Shown here piece by piece: positions 47,752-55,064 of a DNA stretch of 64,000 bases. Every line of letters begins with the position of its first letter. The stretch's first letter is position 1. Below the pieces are notes generated by a model that did not search any database, was not told where the DNA came from, and worked only from the letters and a program-made list of their open reading frames with translations. This stretch comes from a virus: positions 21,799 through 85,798 of IMG/VR virus record IMGVR_UViG_3300042314_000891. One strand, written 5' to 3'. The translations under genes were made by a program, and so were the position numbers.

Positions 47752-49685
47752 TGAGAAAACTACTTGTTGTAATATTAATATTATTATCCAGTAGTATATC
47801 CATAGCACAATCCATTACACAACCTGCCTCCAAAAAGTTTGAATTAAACGTAAGTGGGCAGGCGTGTAGTGGATTTGTTTTGAATGGGTTTACTTCTACT
47901 GATATATTATTGGCATCAATAGGGTTTATCAATCCACCAGCAGGTACAACATTCAATTTAACCACAACAACAGGTTTAACACCCGCATCTGGTTTTACTT
48001 TAACCGGTAATAAAGCTCGTTTAGTATTTACGGGAACTCAAACAAACATAAATAACGCATTAGCATCTCTAAAAATAAATACAGGTGCAACTGCCGGTAA
48101 TGTTCAAATATCCGTATCAGCAACTTTAAATCCAACCGGATTTTATTACAATCCAATAAACGGACACTTTTACAAACCAGTAACTCCTGGAGATACATAT
48201 ACGGGAGCAAGAGCAGCATCGTTACTAACAACATTCAAAGGACAGACAGGATATTTGGTAACGATTACTTCTGCCGATGAAAATGCATTTATATTTGCCA
48301 ATGTACCACAAGCTAATATATGGTTTGCAGCAACGGATGAGGTAATTGATGGTAGATGGGTGATTGATGCGGGACCTGAAAAAGGAACGGTAATGAAAAC
48401 ATCAAATGGACAAACTGCCGGAAATATACCGGGTGTGTATAATAACTGGGCACAGGGTGAACCAAATGGTAGTAATGGTAGTGAGAATTATGCAGTAACC
48501 AATTGGAATGGACAATCAACTTGGAATGATTTATCAAACAATTGGACTAATCCATACATAATTGAATATGGAACTTGGACTAATCCCGATTCACAAACAT
48601 TTACAAATTTCTATTCGGCAAACGTAATAAACCCAATAGATGTTCCATCATCAAAAGTTAATTTTTACTTTGGTGGAGGTATAAACCCATCTCAATGGTC
48701 AGTAAAATCTTATACCGCAAATGGTGCAACTCAAGTTAGTACAACAACCGGTTTAACTTTGGGAACAAATGGTAGTGTAGTTAATACTAGTGATTTTGTT
48801 AAAAGTAAAACGGATATGGTTATGTATTTATCCAAACTACCATCAACTACTTTGTTCAATTTATATGGGAGTGTATTAACTGTGGGAGATGCTTATATGG
48901 CATTTCAAGAGTTAGCAAATAGAGGATTGAGTGGAACTGAAAGTAATTCATTTTCAAATGGGGTACAATTTTTAAATGCAGATGTAGATGGTAATAATGT
49001 ATTTAACGAAGTAGATTCATATAAAATACTACAACACGTAATAGGTGGTACTCAAATAGTTTCTACTTGGAGTGAAGATAATTTATTCAGATTGGTAAGA
49101 AAAAGTACATTTGATGCCATAACTAAAGCAAATTGGGCAACAACAAATACACCATATAAAGCAAACTATCCATTAGCAGTTGATGCTTCTATAAATGATT
49201 ATGTGTACCATATAGTAGTAGCATTAAAAGGTGATGTAAACTTATCACATACACCCGCACAAAACACACAAACTACCGCAAGTACAAATCGTACTATGAG
49301 TTTAACTACACCAATGGAAATTTCTACTTATGTATCAAGTGAAAATATTGGTGGTAAGGTTGTAGTAAGTGTAAAAGTAAATACATTAGGACAATCATTA
49401 AAAGGTATTCAGTTAAAGTTAAATTATGATAAAGATATATTAAAATATCAAAGTACGGAATATACTACCGATGGAAATCCTACAAACTTTTCAAATGATA
49501 CTGGTAATTACATAAACTTTGGTTCTTTGATTTATAGTGGAAACGGATTACTAACTGATAATACTGAATACAAAATAACATTTTTACCAAAAATTGGTAT
49601 TGAAGGTGTATTGGGATTAACATCAATTTCAGCAACAGATGCGGTAAATAAAGATGGTAAGCAACTAAAAATAAATCTAAATTAA
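47751..49685 (+). CDS. Exported C-type-lectin-like protein with dockerin-like and cohesin-like modules
   Basis: 644 aa. Signal peptide MRKLLVVILILLSSSISIAQ. Residues about 130-275 match a C-type lectin fold: GHFYKPVTPGDTYTGARAA, GYLVTITSADENAFI, WFAATDEVIDGRWVI, WAQGEPNGSNGSENYAV and the closing WNDLSNNWTNPYIIEYG. A DVDGNNVFNEVDSYKILQHV unit (about 408-428) is dockerin-like and the C-terminus (SLKGIQLKLNYDKDILKYQS ... GVLGLTSISATDAVN) cohesin-like. Possibly a sugar-binding surface or virion fibre protein; the Ca2+/sugar residues E-P-N are present. Confidence 0.7.
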   Translation: MRKLLVVILILLSSSISIAQSITQPASKKFELNVSGQACSGFVLNGFTSTDILLASIGFINPPAGTTFNLTTTTGLTPASGFTLTGNKARLVFTGTQTNINNALASLKINTGATAGNVQISVSATLNPTGFYYNPINGHFYKPVTPGDTYTGARAASLLTTFKGQTGYLVTITSADENAFIFANVPQANIWFAATDEVIDGRWVIDAGPEKGTVMKTSNGQTAGNIPGVYNNWAQGEPNGSNGSENYAVTNWNGQSTWNDLSNNWTNPYIIEYGTWTNPDSQTFTNFYSANVINPIDVPSSKVNFYFGGGINPSQWSVKSYTANGATQVSTTTGLTLGTNGSVVNTSDFVKSKTDMVMYLSKLPSTTLFNLYGSVLTVGDAYMAFQELANRGLSGTESNSFSNGVQFLNADVDGNNVFNEVDSYKILQHVIGGTQIVSTWSEDNLFRLVRKSTFDAITKANWATTNTPYKANYPLAVDASINDYVYHIVVALKGDVNLSHTPAQNTQTTASTNRTMSLTTPMEISTYVSSENIGGKVVVSVKVNTLGQSLKGIQLKLNYDKDILKYQSTEYTTDGNPTNFSNDTGNYINFGSLIYSGNGLLTDNTEYKITFLPKIGIEGVLGLTSISATDAVNKDGKQLKINLN

Positions 49686-50575
49686 TGAAAAAATTTACAC
49701 TAATAATGTTATTACTTTGCGTAGGATTTATTTCAAACGCACAAATACCCGCACCTGATACATTGCAACTATCACCAAAAGAATTATTTGGGGAAAGTAA
49801 TGATTGGAACAATGTGGGTATATTACAATCCTATGTTAATTTTTCAAAAGATGTTCTTTCATCATCAAACCTTTCGGTAGGTATTATCGGAAGACAGGTA
49901 TCCACCACACTTAATTTGGGGTATAATAAATCATCTTCAAATGGACAATGGGGAAATACATTTGCAGTATCAATAAATCCTATATGGAAGTATTATGGTG
50001 CAGGTTATGGTTTAAGTAAAAACACAGAAAAAAGAACAACCACATTACAGACATTTTATTCAACTGATTTTGATTTTCAAAAAGATATTACTCTATCATT
50101 TATTGATGTACACAGAACTGAAAAATGGGGGACATTTGGATATAGTTTAATTGCATCGAAATCATTTTGGGATAGTTACCAGGGTGAGTGGGAAGGAAAA
50201 TATACAGTAGATGCAAATGGTGATTTTAAAGATTTAATATATCCACAAATACCTGCATCAAGTGAATTGAGTTATAGGGGTATGGTGATGTACACATATA
50301 CATTGAAAACAAAGAGAGTAAACATATCACCACAAATATTTACAATGAGTGATGTATATAAAGTATATAAAGATAGTGAATTGGATATATCATATTTTAA
50401 TGATTTCAATTTGGACTTATATTATGGTACATCTATTGATTGGAAAATAACTAAAAGATTTGTGTTAAATACAAATATTAGGTACAACACAACTTTTGAT
50501 AAAGAAAGTGAATCGGTTGGATATAAAAAAAGTAACCCAATCTTATTTATGATAGGAACAAACTTTCAATTTTAA
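49685..50575 (+). CDS. Outer-membrane beta-barrel-like protein
   Basis: 296 aa. Signal peptide MKKFTLIMLLLCVGFISNAQ, alternating hydrophobic strands throughout and a C-terminal Phe (IGTNFQF), the usual end of an outer-membrane barrel. KRVNISPQIFTMSDVYK to the end is homologous by eye to the C-terminal domain of the low-complexity protein at 60303 (KKLTLSPQIFTMMPGAN). Coupled by 1-nt overlaps to the genes on both sides. Could be a phage-encoded porin or anchor for the secreted lectin. Confidence 0.65.
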   Translation: MKKFTLIMLLLCVGFISNAQIPAPDTLQLSPKELFGESNDWNNVGILQSYVNFSKDVLSSSNLSVGIIGRQVSTTLNLGYNKSSSNGQWGNTFAVSINPIWKYYGAGYGLSKNTEKRTTTLQTFYSTDFDFQKDITLSFIDVHRTEKWGTFGYSLIASKSFWDSYQGEWEGKYTVDANGDFKDLIYPQIPASSELSYRGMVMYTYTLKTKRVNISPQIFTMSDVYKVYKDSELDISYFNDFNLDLYYGTSIDWKITKRFVLNTNIRYNTTFDKESESVGYKKSNPILFMIGTNFQF

Positions 50576-50919
50576 TGAAAAAATTATTATACATATCGTT
50601 TTTATTTTTAGTTGGATGTAGTGGTCCTGAATTGGAAATGCCAGAAGGATTATCAATTGATGATATATTTAGTGTAAGTGAGAGTAATGTTACAAATGGT
50701 GAATCTATACACTTTGATTTGCCAGAAAAAGGAACTTATACATTAACTTTAATAGATAAAGAAAGTGGACAAGTAATCGGTAGAGAAAAGTTTATTGGAC
50801 AAGGTGGAGAAAATGTAAAAAAGATTTATACGAAATCGTTACAAAGTAGATATTTATATCTGTTATTAGAAGATGTTACTAAAAAAGAATTAGGAAAAAC
50901 AACAATAATAATAAAATGA
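50575..50919 (+). CDS. Small lipoprotein, beta-sandwich, copy A
   Basis: 114 aa. Lipobox LVGC with Cys at 15. The mature part ESNVTNGESIHFDLPEKGTY ... IGREKFIGQGGENVKKIYTK is an Ig-like strand series ending in Lys. Similar in size, order and the GGENVKKIYTKSLQSRYLYL segment to the next gene (AGNNLLKIYANALPSSAYRI), so the two are probably diverged duplicates. Probably outer-membrane anchored. Confidence 0.65.
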   Translation: MKKLLYISFLFLVGCSGPELEMPEGLSIDDIFSVSESNVTNGESIHFDLPEKGTYTLTLIDKESGQVIGREKFIGQGGENVKKIYTKSLQSRYLYLLLEDVTKKELGKTTIIIK

Positions 50920-51290
50920 AAAAAATAGTAGCATCAATATTGGCAATTGGATTATTAGTATCTTGTCAAAACGAAGAATTATTATTACCACCACCAACAA
51001 TGGAAGTAACTGAAAAATTACAAATAGTTGGTAATATGGGTATTAAAGTAGAAACTCCATTTGTAAAAAATGAAGTTGCTATGAATGTAAAAGCTGAAAC
51101 TGCTGGAACATATGTAGTAAAAATATTAAACATATCAAACAAATCAGTATCAAAAGAAGAAGTAACTATAAAAGCAGGAAACAATCTATTAAAGATTTAC
51201 GCAAACGCTTTACCATCTTCAGCATACAGAATTGGTTTGTTCGATTTAGAAGGAAACCTATTAGGAATAGCAGATTTTAATAAATTATAA
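50916..51290 (+). CDS. Small lipoprotein, beta-sandwich, copy B
   Basis: 124 aa, ATGA overlap with copy A. Lipobox LLVSC with Cys at 17, then Pro-rich linker and an Ig-like domain (VKAETAGTYVVKILNISN ... GNNLLKIYANALPSSAYRIG). The C-terminal FDLEGNLLGIADF resembles the end of Bacteroidota sorting-type beta domains. Function unknown; envelope location predicted. Confidence 0.65.
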   Translation: MKKIVASILAIGLLVSCQNEELLLPPPTMEVTEKLQIVGNMGIKVETPFVKNEVAMNVKAETAGTYVVKILNISNKSVSKEEVTIKAGNNLLKIYANALPSSAYRIGLFDLEGNLLGIADFNKL

Positions 51291-51314
51291 TAACAAATTA
51301 CAAAAAAAAAGATT

Positions 51315-51635
51315 ATGTCAGAAGAAAAAGAAAACGGCGGTGGTTCATTAAAGAGCATCCTTATTGGTTTAGCAAGTACAGTTGCATTGGGCGTTGGTGG
51401 ATATGTAACCAAACAATTAACTGGTGAAAAGGATGAGCCGGCAGCAGCAGTATCAGCACCTGCACCTGTAATCAATATCACTAATTCACAAACTCAACAA
51501 CAATCTGCTGGTGGTAAAACTATCATCATTAACAAAGGTGGAAACGGTGGAACAGCTAAACCAGCTCAACCAGCACCTGCTCCTAAACCTAAAAAAGAAG
51601 CAGACGAGTTTAAGGAAAAGCCAGCAGCTTGGTAA
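51315..51635 (+). CDS. Small membrane protein with Pro/Ala tail
   Basis: 106 aa. One hydrophobic helix at about 13-35 (SILIGLASTVALGVGGYVT), then a Gly/Gln-rich stretch and an Ala/Pro/Lys repeat resembling the periplasm-spanning part of TonB. First of three small membrane-protein genes in a row, so a role in lysis (holin/spanin) or energy-coupling mimicry is conceivable. Confidence 0.5.
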   Translation: MSEEKENGGGSLKSILIGLASTVALGVGGYVTKQLTGEKDEPAAAVSAPAPVINITNSQTQQQSAGGKTIIINKGGNGGTAKPAQPAPAPKPKKEADEFKEKPAAW

Positions 51636-51641
51636 TATAGT

Positions 51642-51992
51642 ATGGAACATCAGCAACCAGACGGATTTAAGCAACTCTTAAATCAGATGATGAAAAGAAG
51701 GTGGTTAATTACATTAATTGTATTAATTACTTTTATGTTTACTACATTTGGGATTCTTATTTCTATACACGTAGATACGATTGTAGGACAAGAGTGGAAA
51801 GAATTGTTGTTATTGCTTTTAGGAGCATTCATTGGTTCTTATGGTAAGATTATTGATTATTGGTTCTCTGATACAGACAAAGATAAAATGTTAGTTCAAA
51901 AAATGGACGAGGAAGACGGTGTATCCTTATCAAACACAGGCGGAGCATCTGCACCAAATGAAAGTGATGAAGCACACCATAATATAGATTAA
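51642..51992 (+). CDS. Two-span membrane protein, holin candidate
   Basis: 116 aa. Basic N-terminus, TM helices at about 20-42 (WLITLIVLITFMFTTFGILI) and 52-68 (ELLLLLLGAFIGSYG), then an acidic tail. Topology, size and neighbours (another small membrane gene, a lipase) fit a class II holin, but no family match is claimed. Confidence 0.45.
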   Translation: MEHQQPDGFKQLLNQMMKRRWLITLIVLITFMFTTFGILISIHVDTIVGQEWKELLLLLLGAFIGSYGKIIDYWFSDTDKDKMLVQKMDEEDGVSLSNTGGASAPNESDEAHHNID

Positions 51993-52013
51993 TTAAAAAT
52001 AAGGGGAGTAACT

Positions 52014-52313
52014 ATGGGTTTTTTTAAAGATTTGTTTGATGATGATAATAACATCAACGAAAAATCAGTTGTAGGATTTGCATCATTTGGAATAATGGTT
52101 GTTGCAATAGCAGTTGATTTAGTAACAGGATATATGGGTAAGGAATTACTTATCAATGAGTATATCTTTAATGGTTTCTTAACCATAACATTGGGTTCAT
52201 TTGGTATAGCATCGGTTGACAAGTTTGTTAATAAAAAAGCCGAAAATGATAAGCTAAATCATTTGGATAGTATTAAGCCAGAACCAATGAAGGAAGAAGA
52301 GGAATTAGGATAA
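52014..52313 (+). CDS. Two-span membrane protein
   Basis: 99 aa. TM helices at about 19-40 (VVGFASFGIMVVAIAVDLVT) and 49-65 (YIFNGFLTITLGSFGIASV), charged tail with Glu repeats. A GGGGAGT purine stretch precedes the ATG. Small holin-like proteins of this form are common in marine phages. Ends at a strong terminator. Confidence 0.5.
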   Translation: MGFFKDLFDDDNNINEKSVVGFASFGIMVVAIAVDLVTGYMGKELLINEYIFNGFLTITLGSFGIASVDKFVNKKAENDKLNHLDSIKPEPMKEEEELG

Positions 52314-52320
52314 TGTATTG

Positions 52321-52353
52321 AAAAGGGAAGAACGAAAGTTTTTCCCTTTTTTT
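52321..52353 (+). terminator. Rho-independent terminator
   Basis: AAAGGGAAGAAC-GAAA-GTTTTTCCCTTT stem-loop followed by a T-run to 52353. Closes the 45.6-52.3 kb operon. Confidence 0.85.
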
Positions 52354-52385
52354 ATATACTTATAGGAAAGAAAAAACTATAAGAT

Positions 52386-53105
52386 ATGAAGAATATATTT
52401 CTAATTTTAGCAATGGGATTATTGACCTTTATTGCAAAGGGACAGGTAGTTGGAAAGACTACTACGGAAAACTACAAAGCGAGTTTTGAAACAAAAGTGG
52501 ACATAAGTGAGTTGATGGATTACGATGGTCCAACAATTCCAATTCAAATCTTAAAATGTGGAATAAGTGATGAAATTTTGGAACAATATCCGGAACTTAA
52601 AGAAAAGAAGGTGGGTCTTGGTGTGGCGAATATATCTATGGAATACCTTGAAAATCTTAACCGTTTTACTTTTACAGAGGACAAAACCGAAATCAAAAAT
52701 CGAATGGTTAAACAATTTCAAGCTTCTCAAGCGGGCATTTCCCAAGATAAGTTAGATGGTAGAGGTAAGATTAGATTAGCACATTATTTTGTATCTATTG
52801 AGGTATATGATTTCTCTATTAGTGAGGATGAAACAATCAATTTAAAAGATGGTGTTAAAAATAAAATGGTTACTCGTTTAGGTTTGCAAGTTCGTTTCAC
52901 AGATGCTGAAACAGGTGAGGTATTTGGTGCATCTGGTTTAGGTGATGCAACTACCACAAGAGAATTATCACTATTAAATGATGATAACTTATCAGATGTT
53001 AAATTCAATCAATCAACGATAGGAACATCTACAAAGAAAGCATTAGATATTGCTTGTGCAAGAATATTGTTGCGTATGATTAAGAAAGGTAAATTTACAA
53101 AATAA
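52386..53105 (+). CDS. CsgG-like exported protein
   Basis: 239 aa. Signal peptide MKNIFLILAMGLLTFIAKG. VGLGVANISMEYLENLNRFT, then IEVYDFS and a C-terminal TSTKKALDIACARILLRMIK follow the CsgG/LpoB-type fold (mixed sheet with a last amphipathic helix). CsgG proteins form secretion pores for amyloids; Bacteroidota have relatives. No lipobox Cys is present, so the pore function is uncertain. Confidence 0.5.
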   Translation: MKNIFLILAMGLLTFIAKGQVVGKTTTENYKASFETKVDISELMDYDGPTIPIQILKCGISDEILEQYPELKEKKVGLGVANISMEYLENLNRFTFTEDKTEIKNRMVKQFQASQAGISQDKLDGRGKIRLAHYFVSIEVYDFSISEDETINLKDGVKNKMVTRLGLQVRFTDAETGEVFGASGLGDATTTRELSLLNDDNLSDVKFNQSTIGTSTKKALDIACARILLRMIKKGKFTK

Positions 53106-53107
53106 TT

Positions 53108-53845
53108 ATGACAAGAAACGAAGCATTATATAACTCAAAATTAGCAGTACTAGCTTATTCAAACAAAGACCAAATCAATTGGGATGAGAATGGATTAGAG
53201 TTAGTAAAGTGGATTGAGGATAAAAAATCAGATACACAAGGATTTGTAGCAACAAAGGATAAAACTATATATGTAGTTTGGAGAGGTAGTGAATCAAAGA
53301 AGGATTTCCAAAATGATGCTTCAATTGATAAAGTACCATTTATAGAAGAGAATGAAAAAGTTCACATTGGATTTAAAAGTTCTTGGGAATCGGTAGTGGG
53401 TGATACATATGATGCAATTGATACTGCATTAGAAAACCTACAAGGTGAAACTACTGATATTGTAGTTAGTGGACATAGTTTGGGTGGAGCAGTAGCAACA
53501 TTATATGCATACTCAATTAAGAAACACTATCCTCACTACAATGTTAAAGCAACAACAATTGGTAGCCCGCGTGTTGGTAATAAAGCATTCAAAGAAAACT
53601 ACGATAAAAGTGGTATAGATACTTTACGAATAGTACACAACAACGATTTAGTAACACATACACCATATATAGGATTTCATCATGTAAACTACCAAGTAAG
53701 ATTAGATACGGCTGGTAATAGATTACAAAATGATAAATCACTAAAATCGCTTTGGTTGTACCTAAAATCATTATTTTCAGGTAAAACTATTAAAGACCAT
53801 ATGGGTGATGGTTATATGAAAGCATTAGAAAATTGGGTGAATTGA
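53108..53845 (+). CDS. Class 3 lipase
   Basis: 245 aa. IYVVWRGSESKKDFQND is the oxyanion-side lid region, the nucleophile elbow is GHSLGG with Ser124, and TIGSPRVGN, then IVHNNDLVTHTP supply the Asp, with a late His (DHMGDG or FHHVNY). No signal peptide, so it would act inside or after lysis. Phage lipases are rare; it may help membrane disruption or degrade host lipids at release. Confidence 0.85.
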   Translation: MTRNEALYNSKLAVLAYSNKDQINWDENGLELVKWIEDKKSDTQGFVATKDKTIYVVWRGSESKKDFQNDASIDKVPFIEENEKVHIGFKSSWESVVGDTYDAIDTALENLQGETTDIVVSGHSLGGAVATLYAYSIKKHYPHYNVKATTIGSPRVGNKAFKENYDKSGIDTLRIVHNNDLVTHTPYIGFHHVNYQVRLDTAGNRLQNDKSLKSLWLYLKSLFSGKTIKDHMGDGYMKALENWVN

Positions 53846-53851
53846 TAATAT

Positions 53852-54160
53852 ATGTCATCAATAAGAGTTACATTATATGAAGATGAAGATGTATTGGTGG
53901 AATGTGATTATTTACTTAATCGTACCAAAGTTGCAATGCATATAAGTTTTAATGAGGAAGTATGGTCACATTCTTTTTTTAAGAGAATGGTATATATATA
54001 CGTTGGTATACTTGATAACTTTAAAAAAGAAGGATATACAGAAATATATGGAGCACCCCCAAAGGGAAATATTAAAGCAAAGAAATTAGCACAAATGTTT
54101 GGATTCAAAGATTGGTTTGAAAACAATGAGTTATACTTAATGAAAATGGAAATAAATTAA
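53852..54160 (+). CDS. Small GNAT-like protein (tentative)
   Basis: 102 aa. N-terminal strands, then VYIYVGILDNFKKEGYTEIY and GAPPKGNIKAKKLAQMFGFK, where a small-residue loop followed by a helix ending in GF recalls the acetyl-CoA-binding part of shortened GNAT proteins found in phage virions. Weak evidence; could be unrelated. Confidence 0.4.
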   Translation: MSSIRVTLYEDEDVLVECDYLLNRTKVAMHISFNEEVWSHSFFKRMVYIYVGILDNFKKEGYTEIYGAPPKGNIKAKKLAQMFGFKDWFENNELYLMKMEIN

Positions 54161-54180
54161 ACAACTAAACAACTAGAATT

Positions 54181-54981
54181 ATGGGAAGCGCTGGAAAAGC
54201 AATTGAACAGGCATTTGTAGATGCCGGAAACGCAATTAATGATAATGTTATTCAACCAATTGGTAACGCATTTGTAGATGCGGGAAATGCAATTAATGAT
54301 AATGTTATTCAACCAATTGGAAGTGGTATAAACACTGCAATAGGTAGTGTAGAAGATGCATACAACTATTCAGTAGCATTTGCTACCGATAGTGCACACA
54401 GAGTAGAAAGTGCAGCTTGTACTATTGCAAGTACTACCGAAGAATTTGCAAAGGTAGGATTTGATGTAACTCAAAATGAGTTTGTTCAATTATCTAAACA
54501 AGCCGAACAACAAATTGTTGCGGGTGTTGAAATAGTGGCAGCAGGTGCAGTAGCTGCATATAATTGGGCAGATGCAAATGCTTGTACAATTGGAATAACT
54601 GCAGCAATCTCTACGGGTTGTGTTTTAGCATTTACACCGGCACAACCTGCTGGAGCAGCAACTTCAACTACATTATCATTGATGGCTACGCCGGTTCTTT
54701 ACGTTGCAGATATGGCAGCTAAAATGGCAGTATCAACGGCAATGGGTGTAATAGTGGCAGATGGATTTTTAGCAATACCTGGTGTTGGTGGAAATGTTGA
54801 CCCACAATTATTAAGAAATGTATGTTCAAATTGTATCTATTATAGTTTAGATTCGGCTGCATTATGGGCAACGCCTGCTGGAGTTGGTATCGCAATCGGA
54901 GCTGCAGTAGCACCAGTTGTTGCATCTTTGGTATGTACTAGAACTTGTCCTAATGGATTCAGTAAAGCATTGGGTGCATAA
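54181..54981 (+). CDS. Hydrophobic repeat-containing protein, possible pore-former
   Basis: 266 aa. Two perfect repeats of AFVDAGNAINDNVIQPIG stand at the N-terminus (the DNA is also nearly identical). The rest alternates amphipathic helices and long Ala/Val/Gly hydrophobic segments (about 105-200 and 225-250) with several cysteines, two of them in TCPNG near the end. No signal peptide. It resembles pore-forming or membrane-active effectors in general design; no family recognised. Confidence 0.5.
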   Translation: MGSAGKAIEQAFVDAGNAINDNVIQPIGNAFVDAGNAINDNVIQPIGSGINTAIGSVEDAYNYSVAFATDSAHRVESAACTIASTTEEFAKVGFDVTQNEFVQLSKQAEQQIVAGVEIVAAGAVAAYNWADANACTIGITAAISTGCVLAFTPAQPAGAATSTTLSLMATPVLYVADMAAKMAVSTAMGVIVADGFLAIPGVGGNVDPQLLRNVCSNCIYYSLDSAALWATPAGVGIAIGAAVAPVVASLVCTRTCPNGFSKALGA

Positions 54982-54994
54982 TATATATTTAACA

Positions 54995-55013
54995 ATTTCG
55001 TAACATACGAAAT
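54995..55013 (+). terminator. Hairpin, possible terminator
   Basis: ATTTCGT-AACAT-ACGAAAT, perfect 7-bp stem, in the gap between two genes; only a short T-run (GGTATTTT) follows, so termination would be weak. Confidence 0.4.
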
Positions 55014-55064
55014 GGTATTTTAATGAGATAGTTTCCTACTTATTGTTGAACTAAAAAAACAATA

